A DNA stretch of 64,000 nucleotides from Cardiocondyla obscurior (GCF_019399895.1 NC_091868.1:2714499-2778498); one strand, 5' to 3'. Positions 25,169 to 36,949 are shown, counted from the stretch's first letter. Translations and numbers: made by a program. Notes: a model not told the origin generated them from the sequence alone.

Positions 25169-26000
25169 AAAATAAAAACTGGAAAAAAATTTGAAAAAAA
25201 AAGGAAAAAATTGCAAAACTCGCTCGGTCTTTCGATATAGCTACTTTAAAAACATCGCGATAAACGCGTTATGCGCTAATTAAGATGGGAATTAACGATC
25301 TGCCTCCGACTGCGAAAGGCTAACGGATTATCGGCGACATTTTCTACGTGATCACCATCATAGATCTCGCGGCCTTTGCGAATAAATGATTCGGGCGCGA
25401 GATCATCTTCGTCGCTAATCGCGCTGCTTAGCGAAAGTATGATAAACCGCGTTTTCGTAATCAAGTGAAATTTGCACAATTAACTGCTTAATTAAAGTAC
25501 GGGGGATCGCGCATAACTTCGATCTTATGAATTATGTATCGCGCGTGAAATGCGTTTATAAATGCGTCGAAAATTGCGCGTCCAATTATATGCGGCGTAC
25601 ACAAATTTTTCTTTATATGTCAATTGTTCTTACGGCCAGCGATAAGTACATAACTAATGATTGCAAAACCATGTAGACGCGTACTCGTTGGTGCCTAATT
25701 ATCGCGTTTCCCGAATCAGAGTGCTCGGGGGTACTAATTAGCAATTATCCATTTGATCTGCCATACTTCCTGACGTAGTTACGCCGCGAGAAAAGTTCAT
25801 CGATTCAGCGAGTTCCGTCTCGTTAACCTGATTTAGGGAAATCGTTCGTATCGCTGGTCGCGTCAATCTGATCCGCTGCGAAAACGCGAAACGTTTGACC
25901 GTAATCGATGGATAAAAAAAAAAGGAAAAAAAAAAAAGAAAAAATCTCATTCGACGGTTAAGTCGGTCGTGAAAAAAGCACAGATGATTTCCGCGTGTTC
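25131..26000. other. AT-richer gap within the GC domain
   Basis: Starts with the longest A-run of the window and A-rich sequence to 25215, then moderate-GC sequence with no frame above 70 codons. A second A-rich tract lies at 25914-25940. No gene recognised. Confidence 0.6.
25135..25166. repeat. Poly(A) run, 32 nt
   Basis: Longest homopolymer of the window, followed by further A-rich sequence to 25215. It is the last of the A-oriented runs that predominate in the left part of the window. No retroelement body was recognised upstream. Confidence 0.92.
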
Positions 26001-28300
26001 ATCGGTCTTCTCCTGAACGAAAAACGATTCCGCGCGAGCGACGGGGTTTATTTCGTTTGCTTGCCTTTTCAAGGTTACGGAGTGGTAAAAACTACGCCCG
26101 ATCCACGCGCTCCGTTCGCGATTATTGTCACGTTATTATCTCGACGCGGCGGGCGATGCAAGGAATTAGCGACGTAGACTTATTTCGCCGATGACTGTGC
26201 GAGAGCGGGCCCGCGCGCCGGCATAAACGATCGGCTATTTGATTACGATTAATTTCCATTATCGTGCCATCGGCGTAATTCGATTCCTATTAGCTTCGAC
26301 CGACGGGATAATGTCGCGGCTAATAAGAATGCCATTATCGGCGCCTGCTGGAGAACACCGGAGCGCGCGACACGCGACCGCCGGCGCCCGCGCTCTCCGG
26401 AGGAGCGCCGCGGACCACGCCGGCCGGAATCCCGGGTAGGTGTATCTCTTAATGAAGCGAAGAGGCGACGAGGCGACGATGAGATAGCCCGGCCGTTTGA
26501 GTTTTCGATCGGGCGGGGACGAGATAATGCGATTAACGCCATGCAAAATTGGACCTCTTTGAGCAACGTGTCGTTCGGTCGGCGATGCAACGCTGTTACC
26601 GCGCGAAAGGGCGAGCGCGCAATAACGTCGCCTGGCGCTGCCGTGTACCTACGTGTACCTTCCAGGCACCGGTCAAAGTGGTGGCGATTTTTAGGGAAAT
26701 TTGCAAACGAGAGAATTCACGCTTGAAATTTCAGCCGGCTAATCGGCGCGAAAAGGGAGATCGACTGACGGAGATATCTGGTTTACGATAATTGCCTCGT
26801 GCACTTTATACTCGAGGAATTTTCTTTTTTTTTTTTCTTTTTTTTCTTCTTTTGAGGGGGAGGTTTGTTTTATTTGCTCGTTTGTCGTTATGTCGTTCAT
26901 TTGCGGACGTCGGACGTCGCGCAGATTCCGATACCATCCCTGGAAACGCGCGGCGACTTTATTTTACAATTCGCGAACGAAGCAAGTAAAGATAAGACGG
27001 CGGAGATAGATAAGTCCGGGGAAGCGAGTCGACGAATTCCGTGGGCGACGTCGGGGGGAAAAAAAGCAATCGCGCGAACGAGTAACATTTCCGATGCGAG
27101 TGGTTAACGAGCGGTTACATAACGTAGGAGAGGTCGGCGGACGTACGGAAACGCGCGGTGTAATTTCGCGATAGAGCCGCGGCCCGTCATCCGCGGGGGC
27201 TCGCAAATGGAACTCTTAATTCGCGGCATTGTACGTTAGATTGGAATCGCCGGCGGCGGCGATGTCGCGGCCATCGGCTGGGCCGCCAAGTCGCGGAAGA
27301 GAGCCGCGATGACGACACAGATTGAAAGTGTCCCGCGCGCACGTCTCCCACGTGTCGCTCGATCGAGACGATCGGGGTGACCCATTGGTTGCGATTCACT
27401 CTGCACAGAAGCATGGGGTTAACGCGGAAGAGCGGTATGGCCTACAAAAATACAGATTTCCAATAACCGATAGCGGCGGTCTCGCTCGCGCCCGCGGTTC
27501 ATCGACACCCTCGCAGCCGGTCTCTTTCCCACTTCGACCGGACACAGAAACAATACAGCATGCGCGAAAGGGTGTCCTCTTCTCCCCGGCCTTCCCCGCT
27601 ATCTCTCTTCGTCGCGCTCTCCCGTTTCACTCCGTGCGTTATTCTTTTCCCGCGGACCGGCTCTCTCCGTTTCTCCAATGGTCAATTTTTTATTTTCTCA
27701 AAAGTCGATCCCTACGTCCATGTGTACAACGGGACCACGTGTTTAAGGTCCTCCGTTCAAACAAACCAAACAGACGAACGCTTTCCATTTTTGTCTTTCT
27801 CTGCCTCTCTCTCTTTCTCTCTCTCTCTCTCTATGTGTCTCTTTTCTCTCGCACCCTCTATTTCCACCGATTCTTCGTGATACCATCCCCCTCCGTTTCT
27901 CTGCCAGCTTCCTCGTTCCTGCATCTTTCTCCCGTGCGTATTCTGCTTGCTCTACCCTGCCCGCCCTTCGCTCTCCCTTTATTCTCTCTGTCTCCATAGT
28001 TCGCACGACGATTAATAAACCATTGATTGGATTGACACCGATATCGGAAGCGTTGTTCGAGGTGAATGAGAAGCCGGTGGTTCCTCGATCACCCACACGT
28101 TCTTCAATGTTTCTTCCTTCCCCACCGGTTATCTCCATCGACCATCCTTCCTCGCTCGCTATTTGTCACCCCCGCGTTCTCAAATGTGATTTAATGACGA
28201 TTTATCACCTCTGCTATTCGCGGAAAAGCTATTCCAGGGAAAGATGCCACGTCCCGAGGTTTACGCGTAATGCGCACTGCACGAGCCGCACAAGAAATTA
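26001..28300. other. Large GC/CpG-rich domain, second part
   Basis: CpG-dense to about 27500, then strongly pyrimidine-rich on the plus strand (27550-28000, with a CT repeat core at 27800-27832). The 225-codon plus frame at 27322-27999 is a Ser/Phe/Leu/Arg product of this skew, with a 106-codon frame overlapping it, and is not called as a gene. TTTTTTC-type tracts occur at 26820-26850. Confidence 0.55.
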
Positions 28301-30200
28301 AATACATTAATCGGAAGTTTATATAAAATACATTACCGATGGAAAATAATTTTATTTAAATATTTATAAGATTTTCTCTCCGTAATTGTAGAAATGCAAT
28401 TCTAACATCACCCGAGCGTTAAAAAATAATATAAATTATAATACAGAAACATTTTAATGTTCGCATTTGTGAACGCATAATTTGTTAATTTAACGTGTCA
28501 AGTTATTTAAAGCACTGAAATAAAAAAAAAAAAGGGATCCGCTTCTCTCGCAACCGGAAATTACACGCGCTTTACCGAAATTAGTTGAACAGCCGGGACG
28601 TTCGTTTAATTATTGTATTCCAATCGGGCGTCCGAAAACAAACTGGTATTTAATCAACGTTAGGCGCGTTTGCGGCGTAATTCTGAGACAATGCTCGTCC
28701 GGCGTGAGGAGCAATAAAGCACGGGTGTTTAGCGCAGTGCCAATTTCACAGGTGCACGGTTCTCGAAATGGGCCGGGGCTGCGTTACCATAGGGGATTCG
28801 CAGAAGCCGACGGTACGTACGGCTGTGCGTAATATCGGTCATTGACAGCGATAGTGTTCCGCAACGTTCCGTAGAATGTGCGTTCACGGTCACGCACGTA
28901 CCGGGTGACGTTAATGCTGACCCATTAATAAAGATAAACCGCCGCCGACATAGAATTCGGGATCGTATCGCCCCGATAAATTAGCGCCGCGCGCCATTCT
29001 CGGAACCGTTATCTTTCTTCGAGAGAGATGCGGGATGCGGGAACATAGAAATCTTAATTCCTTCGCGAACTCATTAAACACCCTCGTCTGAGTTTTTCCA
29101 AGCGTACGTAAAGGAATAATAAAAGCGGAGTAGAAGAACGTTAAAAAGCGATCGATTTCCTACGTAGAAATAGAGATATCGGCGGAACGAAATTGCGAGC
29201 ACATTTTTTAATTGGGACAAAATTTTGCAGATAATTCTTGAATTTTTTTTTCTTTTTTCTTTTCTTTTTTTTTTTTTTAACGCTTATCGTTGCAGCGCAT
29301 TTCCGACAGCGGTTTTTCACGATCCGGCGGTATCTCTTGGGTCATCGTGTCAGAAGGAATTGGGGCACGCGGAGCTTCGTGTTGAACGGTCGTGAAATTG
29401 CATACCTACCGGCACGATCCACCCAGTATGCAGTTTGGTTGCACGTATGTGGCTGTTAACGTGGCACGCGTATGCACAGTAGCATTGGACCACGGGGCTC
29501 GAGCGAGGGGGGAGGGAAAGGGGTGAGTTTGGGGCGGGGTCCGAACGAAGGGGGTCAATGCGCGTTAATTGATCCAGTGTCAAGGTCAAACCTCTCTCGC
29601 ACGTCATCGCATTATCATCGATTATTGGACGTATCCCCCTGGTCAGTTCTCAGAGAGCCAGTCCGCCGCGAAGTGTACTGAATCGATAGCGGATGGATCG
29701 ATAAGATGACGATGTTAATCCCGGCTTTAATAGCAATATGCTGATATGATTAGTTTCAAGCGAATGTGCCACCAAATGTGGCTACTCCTCTTGTGTCATG
29801 ATTGATCTATTTGACGTTTAATTGCGCTTACGATTAATCCGCAATGCGGACTACAATGGATTTTATCAATCGCTTTACTATAGTGTTTGATCTTTCTCTC
29901 TCTTTCTCTCTCTCTGTTTTCTCTCTTTTTTTTTTACCTAAAACGTATCGAAATATTCTTTCTCTGATATTTATAACGGCACTCTGACAGGAATAAAAAC
30001 TATTCTTTTTGGTCGACGAAAATATCGACAGTAAAGCTACGTTGCTCTCTCGATTAATTTTATTAATACACTTTTTTTTTCCAGCGAAAGTTAGTTGTCG
30101 CGCGTTTTATTAACACTGATAAAAAACTCTCAATTACGCGTTACTTTCAAATGTAAATTCAGAATTATTTCGGATATTAATTTCTAAATACGCGCGCGTT
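28301..30200. other. Mixed spacer
   Basis: AT-rich to 28540, moderate CpG to 29200, then a T-rich tract (29242-29278, longest run 29265-29278), a G-rich patch near 29507 and a CT-rich tract at 29890-29935. Only short frames. No gene recognised. Confidence 0.6.
29507..29539 (+). other. Putative G-quadruplex motif
   Basis: Five G-tracts (6, 3, 4, 4 and 4 G) with loops of A, AAA, TGAGTTT and C. A GTGAGT hexamer inside it also resembles a splice donor, but no exon is apparent upstream. Confidence 0.55.
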
Positions 30201-31200
30201 GCACAGCCACGCGGGAATGTTATGTAGAACTCGGCTTTCCGCTTTAATCCCGCGGATGGGTTTCGATACATCAGGGTGATCTCTCGATTGAATCCACGTG
30301 GCGCACGTCCGTCACGACGAAGGTCGCGGATTACGGTTGGAGAGCATGGTTCGGGAATGGGTGAGCTGGCGAAAAGCAAAAGAAAAGAAACGCGGTGGTG
30401 TGGAGGCGCCCGTCCGCGGTCGCCGCAATAAATCGGTCAGACCGTGCTCGCCCCCTGCGTGGACACAGTTTCCCGTCCGATTTTTTTTTTTTTTTTTATA
30501 TTCCCTACCTCCCTCACCCCCTCGATGTCAGCTGCGGCATCGATCCCAAAACGAACGGCAAGAGTGGATGTGTCGCGCGTGGCCGAAGAGAACGGAGAAA
30601 AAAAAAAAGGTAACGGGAGAGAGAGAGGGGGGGGGGCGCGGGTGAGAAAGTCGAAGTGACGGGGAACAGCGGGAGAGAGAGAAAGAGAGCGGCGGAGAGG
30701 CGATACGCGTGTTACGCGAGAGCGCTAGCGACTTGCGCAATAGCTGTAGATTCGGTCGAAAACGAAAGTAAATGACGTGGCTGGATGCGGCCGGCAGACG
30801 GACAATAACCAATCATGTGCAATTAACCTGTGACACCATGACACCTAAATACTCCCGGACACCTATATAGCGGTTATGTTCCCATTATGTGGCTGTATCG
30901 ACACGTGTTCCGTGCCGCACGTTACGCAACGCAACGCCCGGCGCACGCCGCACGGCGCGCCGCGTCGCACGCTGCCGGCACACATTCGCGCATTGTGCGA
31001 TACGTCGTCGGCCGTTCGCGCATAGACGCTTCCGCGTGTATGTATATGTACGCTGGACATATTGATACACAGTTTGATACACACCGATTACATAATAGGC
31101 CTATATCGCGGCGCGAATCGGGCCATGGGGGTCGGCGCCGAGGCGACCCACCTTCAACGAGTCGATTTAACCGATTGCAATTTCGATGAGCAGTCTGCAT
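30201..31200. other. GC/CpG-rich block
   Basis: Contains a 17-nt T-run (30481-30497), purine-rich G tracts (30590-30700) and a very CpG-dense segment at 30900-31030. Frames up to 115 codons overlap on both strands and none is recognised. A short near-tandem TTGATACACA/TTTGATACACA lies around 31060-31085. Confidence 0.55.
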
Positions 31201-31460
31201 TAACACTGGTTATATCTTCCTGTAATCGCGGACTTTATATTTTTTGCTTACGTCGATTAGAAATTTTATTCCGATCAGGCGCTTTTTTAAGAAGTAGAGA
31301 TATGTTAAAATATTTTTATTTTATTGTCGTTATAAGCTCTCTGTTCTTTATTTAACGATAAAATTTTTTTTTTTTAATATATAGAAGAAATTATATGCGC
31401 GCGCTATTTTTTAAGGGACCCCAATTACAAACTACGAAGAAAAAAAATCATGCGACTTAC

Positions 31461-31504
31461 CAATCTGCATGAACTTCAGCGGAGTTGTAGAGTTCTGCCG
31501 GTGA
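31461..31504 (-). other. Candidate 44-nt internal exon (minus strand)
   Basis: On the minus strand a TTATGTTACAG acceptor precedes a 44-nt GC-richer segment that ends in ATTG|GTAAGT, a full consensus donor. One reading frame contains an ATG followed by CAG ATT G at the donor; another reads SPAELYNSAEVHAD without a stop. The segment stands out from AT-rich flanks. Neither frame could be tied to a known protein, and a 5' UTR or non-coding RNA exon is possible. Confidence 0.25.
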
Positions 31505-31612
31505 CTGTAACATAAAATGCAAAATATTAATGTAGAGATGCTGGTATATCAATTAATAAAGAAAGTAAATTTTTTTTTAATTAAAGATTTTATTTAAAAA
31601 ATTTATATTTAC

Positions 31613-31925
31613 CTAAAAGTTGCTCCGCCGATGCATGAATCCCTTCCCGGGACTGCTCCTCCTCTCAGATGGGACGTGTCGAGTCGTCCTTCCGCGCACA
31701 AGTCACTCGCGAACACCCCGACCGTGAATTTACAATCGCGAAAATTATTAATCACTATCGCGCATTCCTGTCCGGCACTCGCGTTTAGAAGAAAGCCAAA
31801 AAATCACGCCCGTATACTTAGCGAAACTCCCGGAACGACCGACGAACCGGCTGCGGTTCGTATAATTAATAATTATCGGCGGTGACGACACTTTCGTCGA
31901 TAGCAGTGGATGCAGCTGCGTCGAT
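31613..31925 (-). other. Candidate 313-nt exon (minus strand)
   Basis: On the minus strand a (T)8GTTACAG acceptor abuts 31925, and an AG|GTAAAT donor abuts 31613. The GC content rises inside and falls outside both edges. All three frames contain stops; the first frame opens with IDAAASTAIDESVVTADNY then TAA, so this could be a last coding segment followed by UTR, or part of a non-coding transcript. It lies upstream of the 44-nt candidate exon, and another donor-like CAG|GTATCC has its exon edge at 32158. Confidence 0.22.
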
Positions 31926-34073
31926 CTGTAACAAAAAAAAAGATATATAATTTAATAAACGGCAACAATAGAATCAATTAATCAGTTAATTCATGCGTAA
32001 CGCAATAATTTTTTATATACAGGAATTTCGATATAAAGCAGCCCTCATGGGACCGTTTCAATTAAATCGGCGATACTTTGCCAATACGAATCGCTGCGAG
32101 ATACGTTTTGCACTAGTATGAATATATATTTTCGTTCGAAATTTGCAAATTGGATACCTGTGTGAGGTCAGAGGTGAGAACTTTAGGTCGGGACCTCGAC
32201 TCCGTGTTTTAGAGCAACCTGCCGGCCTCCCCTTGTCAAACGAGTCTCAGATCGATTTACCTCGAGAGCAGCTTCCCTCCGGTCGTCCTATAGTCCGTCG
32301 GTTCCGAGCAACCGGTTCTTCACTGGAGGCCTTCGAGCAGCTCTCCAGCGAAATTAGATTTGCAGTTCGCGTAGTATTGATGCGCCGTTGAAAGACTTTA
32401 GCTTTATTCATTAGGGAAATATTCTCACGATAGAGCGGCGGCGCGTAAGGAAGCTGACCATTATTGAGATAACCGTGGGACATTATCACGTTTGATAGCT
32501 CGAATGGTGGCGTTCGAGGCGCACGTCGCCTGTCGCCGGAAGATTTCAGCGCGAGAACGATGAAAGGAGGCTGCGCGAGGCCTCTGCATACGAAATCGTG
32601 GGATTTTCGCCAATGAAACTCCTCCGACGATTTCTCTATAGAACTCGGCACATCTGTCCGCCGTGGATGAACAAAGCTTTGAAGTGAGGCTCCAAGCTGA
32701 ATGTTTGATCGCGAAACGTCGGGTTGAATATTCGCATTAAATCAAGACAACGGACGTACTGAATCCAGCTTATCGCTGCTAGCTGATGCCGGGAGAATAT
32801 TATTACGTAGCGCGTAATTGTGAATGATCATGAATTCAGTGAGACGTGAATGTTGCTTGCCCTTCGGTGCAAGAGGAACGCGGAGGAAGTTGCGCGGTTG
32901 TATTTCAGCGCGCCGCGCCGACCTCAAAACGTTCGTCAACGTTTCGTCGGGCCGCGATTTAACTTCTGAAAAGACCGACGTCAAACGAAACTTTCGGCCG
33001 GCTAGAGAGAGAGAGGGAGAGAGAGAGAAAGAGAGAGAGATGGGGAGATAGTCTAGGAAATCGCACGCGGAAAACTGTTACAGACATGTCGCGAGACGCT
33101 GCTAAGCGGAACTTGATAACCAGCTTGCACGTTCGAAACGCGAAAACACAGGGACGCGTGACAGTTCTCGGCGAACTTCCAGTTTGAAATTTACTTCGCG
33201 ACAAGGTAAATAGCTTTTTGCCCGCGTAACAACTTAATAAATGTCACGCCGCTCTCGCCGGCACTCCCGCGGCTCTCCTCGCCGCCGCCTAGGTGATTTT
33301 TGAATTCATCCGCGATGTTTAATATGAATTACAATCGCGGCTCCTTGCAGCAGTATTTTAAACCTCCGGCCTCGCGCGTGCTTTCGCCTACGTTGCAAAA
33401 ATGCATCACTTTAGAGGGAGTAGACGGGGGGATGTTTTGCATGCTCCAGCGCACTTCAGCTGATCACGTTTATTCGCGGGGAAGACAGTTACGCGCATAA
33501 AGCCGGTTTCTGTCACGGCCACTCGTTTTAGCGCTCTTCAACGGTATATTATTAACAATTAGAGCTATTAACCCTAGAGTTACGCAGGGTTACTTTTGGC
33601 TGCGTGCGCGCTGCACCAAGAAGGCCATTTTTTGTTCTTGGACGTTATAAAAGAGGAAAATTGCTCGCGTCACATAACTCTGCGGTTTATTGCTGTTATA
33701 TTACATTCGCGGGTATAAAGAACAATCATACGTATGAAGTAAGAGTCTACTGGCGTTGAGATAAAGTTACTGCAAACTGTGCGTCGCATAATTTGCAATC
33801 AAGAGCTGCGGAATATTTTTTTTCTTTGTCTTTTTTATTTTTTTTATTTTTTTTTATTTTTTTTAAGAAGGAGGAGGGAAACGTTGCTAGAATTACTTGT
33901 TGAAATTAAGTTGACGATAACGTTCAGTGAATGAACGCGAGATTACGCACATGAAATTGTTCTGTACATTAATTTTTTTTCTGCAAAATACAAGCTTTAT
34001 ATCTTTAGAAATATTGTTGGAAATAGCATTGAGATATTAAGATAGGAATATATATTAATATTGTATGGTTTCG

Positions 34074-34076
<3 letters not shown>

Positions 34077-34133
<57 letters not shown>
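34077..34133. repeat. (TC)28 microsatellite
   Basis: Twenty-eight uninterrupted TC dinucleotides plus one T. It is of opposite strand orientation to the (GA)30 tract at 12668-12727. It lies about 300 bp upstream of the candidate promoter region. Confidence 0.97.
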
Positions 34134-34134
<1 letters not shown>

Positions 34135-34310
34135 AATTTCATCAAAGTTTCTTTATTAAACCGGCATTAATCGCAAATCCGCGTCTACTTCGTATTGTTT
34201 CACATTGTTAAAACTCCAGAGCGGTATTATTTATAACCACGAAAGCGCGGAAGCTAAACATTTCGCAATTGTATTGTGAACGGGAGTCGCCATCAGTTAG
34301 AAACGGAAGA

Positions 34311-34340
34311 TCTGCAGGGTTCTGCAGAATTCTGCAGGAT
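34311..34340 (+). repeat. Three tandem 10-bp repeats TCTGCAGRRT
   Basis: TCTGCAGGGT, TCTGCAGAAT and TCTGCAGGAT follow one another with exact 10-bp periodicity, and a fourth degenerate unit containing CTGCAG follows. Ten-base phasing places each CTGCAG on the same face of the helix. The array lies about 110 bp upstream of the TATA-like element. Confidence 0.85.
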
Positions 34341-34424
34341 TCGGCTGCAGCTCGCTAGGGTTACTTGGAGGGGGGTGAGCTGTGCAGCACCGCTGGGGGT
34401 CTGACAATGGAGATCGCTCTCTAC

Positions 34425-34456
34425 CATAAAAGGCGCTGTGCTTCGTACATTCATCT
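34425..34456 (+). promoter_or_regulatory. Candidate core promoter (TATA-like plus Inr-like)
   Basis: CATAAAAGG at 34425-34433 resembles a TATA box, and TTCATCTC around 34450-34457 resembles an insect initiator, 28 bp away as expected for TATA-directed initiation. Downstream are ATGCAAAT (34508-34515, a perfect octamer) and CGGTTCGAACCG (34516-34527, a perfect 12-bp palindrome). These are motif matches; no transcript evidence is visible. Confidence 0.25.
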
Positions 34457-34954
34457 CCTCTCTCCCTCTCGCTTCAATAGCATTTCAATCCGGTCTTCCG
34501 TAGCTCTATGCAAATCGGTTCGAACCGGGTGCGAGATCGCGCAGACGAAAGGCTGCAAAGACGAATCAGTTCGCGAACGGTTGCGACTTGGGCGAGTCGC
34601 ACGGTATTAGCGGCGGCGACGATATTCGAGAACCGGCGATATTTCACCGATGAGGAAAATTCAGGGGAGGGTGCAGTGGCGCGAGGTGCACGCCGCCGAC
34701 TCGCCCGAGAGAGAGAAAAGTGGCGGGAAAAGCAGGGGAGTGCGTGGGCGCAGGATCGATGAAGGGCGCAAAATGGCGACGACGCGAAAGGATAGGGCGC
34801 GAATAGACGCGCACGCGGCGCGAGGATAAGAGAGGACCGTTCTCTTTCTCTCTTTGGACGGCGTACGAGAGGACGGGGCCGCCGGGGTTGTTAGGGGAAG
34901 GCGTACGGCGAAGGAGGAGGCGGCGATGAAGGAGCGTCGCGGAGAAAGAGAAAG
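34453..34954 (+). other. Candidate first exon (5' UTR) ending at a GTGAGC donor
   Basis: If transcription starts near 34453, the region runs to GAAAG|GTGAGC at 34954/34955, a strong splice donor. An ATG at 34773 in strong context (GCAAAATGGCG, also a YY1/Pho-like element) opens an 18-codon ORF ending at 34829. A second ATG at 34926 in the same frame reads MKERRGERE into the donor. Either it is a 5' UTR exon with an upstream ORF or the coding start is at 34926. No protein recognised. Confidence 0.2.
34773..34829 (+). CDS. Possible 18-codon upstream ORF
   Basis: ATG in excellent context followed by 18 codons (MATTRKDRARIDAHAARG) and TAA. Such short ORFs in 5' leaders often modulate translation of the downstream frame. 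Here it lies in the same frame as the ATG at 34926, which is separated from it by the stop. It depends on the first-exon model being right. Confidence 0.12.
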   Translation: MATTRKDRARIDAHAARG

Positions 34955-35840
34955 GTGAGCTATCGGAGGAATAAAAAGAGCCGCGCGAAAAAAATTGAAG
35001 CTGACGTTGGAATCGAACGTGGTCTCTGGGTCAAGGATGCCGAGAGTGAAAATCAAAGAGTGCCGGGGCGGGTGGACGAGCGCGCGCGCGCCCGCGCGCG
35101 AGTTCGCAAGCAGCTTCGAGCTGATGTACGCGAGGGCGGATTGTTTTTATTTCCCTTTCGTTCAGCAAATGAAATTCCATTCTATAAACACGGGGGTATT
35201 TGTATCTGAGGATGTTGTAACGCGAGCGTGAAACTTATCGAACATCGAACACTCTCTTTTCCGCCGCGCAATTTTTTTCCCCCGCGGCTGTTCCTTCTGC
35301 AAGCTTATTTATTTAGCGCAATTACACTTTGATGAGATTAATTATGGAATGGTACTTTTAGACTGAAGCGTTATAATTTTTTTCTGTTTGATCGCTCCAG
35401 TGAGAGCTTTTCGTTTACTAGCAACTTATCCGCCAGCAATTTTTTTGCACGATATCTTTATTTATTATTGATTATTAATTGATCTTTAGTACTGTGCAGG
35501 ATTAATATATCCTCAATTAATTTACAAATCCCGAAACAATCGACATTCATTAATTTCCTCGCTGGTGCTTTTTATGCGTACGTAATGCTCTTTCAAGAAG
35601 ATTTCTTTTTCATCAATTTTTCATACTGCCATTTAAAAAAAAAAGAAAAAAAAAATTATTTTTACCCTTCAGCTTTGGTTCTTCGCTGTAATGATGCTTT
35701 GTGTGCAATATCGTTCTAATTAATTAAGACGGTGTTTTAACAGTTATCGGCCTTTGATCGCTACGTGGCAGATTTTGCTGGCGCAAAAGACTATCGGAAG
35801 CTATTACTAGATTATTCCCCTCAAGCACGAACCTTCGTCC

Positions 35841-35862
35841 TTTTTTTTTTTTTTTTTTTTTT
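35841..35862. repeat. Poly(T) run, 22 nt
   Basis: Uninterrupted T homopolymer at the edge of an AT-rich to GC-rich transition. It is followed by CTGCTCG rather than a 3' splice site. Confidence 0.9.
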
Positions 35863-36775
35863 CTGCTCGTGCGTAATTCTGGACGCAAGTTTCCTCGGGT
35901 CAGCCGGATATCCCCCTACCTTGCATCCCCCGACGTGAGATTCATTAACTTACACGGGCGCGGCTGCCGCTCACGTCGGCCGGCCGCTCGACGGAAAAGT
36001 GTAATCGACAAAGTTTATCGAATGGCAGGGAGGGTACGAAGGGTCGAACCCGAAGGGAACACGGCACAGGGAGGGCGATTTTCCCTCGTCGCTCCAGAGA
36101 ATATGTACGGCGTAAAGTAGTAGTCCAGCTCGTAAAGTAGTTCGTCCAATCTGGCTGAGAGAAAAAGAGAAAGGGCGAGAAGAATAAGAAAAAAAAAAAA
36201 TGGGAGTGCGCGAGAAAGAGAAAGAAAAACGGAAAGATTTTTTTTTTTTTTCGTTCTTTTAAAAGTTGAATGGAAAATTGTATGTACGTATTGCCCCGAT
36301 ATCTCCCTCGCGAGTTTCTTTTATTTGCCGGTAATCGCAAGATGTCGGTCGTCCGGTCTCACGGGCCGAGCGTAATGAAAGTTTCGCGCGGCGTCGGTGT
36401 CGAGCATCACTCTCGGCTGCATATCACTCAATTATTTATCGCGCAAACTTCCGCCGAGCCGCGCTGTTTTTTCCCTGAAATTATTCGACGATTCCCAAGC
36501 GGAGGCTATTTACGACGGCCGCGAGGTATATCGCCGACGCCGCCGCTTGCCTTTCGCGACAGCTCGTAAAATTGAAGCAGCGCGCCCGCGAGAATAGGCG
36601 AGATCTCGAGACTGCGAGAGGATCGAGTTAATTAGATATTGAATTAATGCTCCTAGGAGATGCGCGACGAGATGCTCTGTGTGTCGTCGGTGGCGGCGTG
36701 CGACTCTCCTGCGAATTTCCAGGATCGCAAAAAAATAGCCTCCCGTCAACAATCGCAACTCTCGCCTCTCGTATC

Positions 36776-36799
36776 TTTTTTTTTTTTTTTTTTTTTTTT
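36776..36799. repeat. Poly(T) run, 24 nt
   Basis: Uninterrupted T homopolymer inside a GC-rich block, followed by further T-rich sequence to 36813. It produces Phe-rich or Lys-rich translation in overlapping frames. Confidence 0.9.
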
Positions 36800-36892
36800 C
36801 CTGTTCTTTTTTTCCCGTTCGTTCGTCCTCTTTCCTGAGCGCCTTTCACTACGAACTTCATCATCCCTAGGCCCCGGTAGTACACATCGAGC

Positions 36893-36920
36893 GGGGGGAG
36901 GAAGGGGGGGAGGTAGAGGG
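36893..36920 (+). other. Putative G-quadruplex motif
   Basis: G-tracts of 6, 7 (divisible into 3+1+3) and 3 with loops of 5-7 nt give four G3 runs. It lies 30 bp before the TAATTA cluster. Confidence 0.45.
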
Positions 36921-36949
36921 ATGCGATCGGCCTCTTCTTCGCGGGATTT

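Larger units (their letters stand above)
31201..34280. other. Mixed spacer with candidate minus-strand exons
   Basis: AT-rich at 31200-31620 and 31930-32150, more GC-rich at 31620-31925 and 32160-33500, then AT-rich with a T-rich tract (33817-33866) and a (TC)28 tract. GA-rich sequence lies at 33005-33045. The composition steps at 31613, 31925 and 32158 coincide with splice-site-like sequences on the minus strand, described separately. No recognisable protein. Confidence 0.5.
34281..35250. other. GC/CpG-rich block with promoter-like elements
   Basis: Sharp rise in CpG from about 34300. 34640-34960 is purine-rich on the plus strand and 35070-35100 is an alternating CG-rich tract. It contains the tandem TCTGCAG repeat, a TATA-like/Inr-like pair, an octamer, a 12-bp palindrome, an ATG in strong context and a splice donor, each listed separately. 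A 131-codon minus frame opposite the purine tract is a skew artefact. Confidence 0.5.

Noticed and set aside
27322..27999. 225-codon plus-strand frame
   Set aside because: Its second half is encoded by a CT-rich tract (Ser/Leu/Phe repeats) and another frame overlaps it; no family recognised.
34516..34527. GGTTCGAACC as a tRNA B-box
   Set aside because: No A-box or cloverleaf arms can be placed upstream at tRNA spacing; it is a palindrome and was kept as such.
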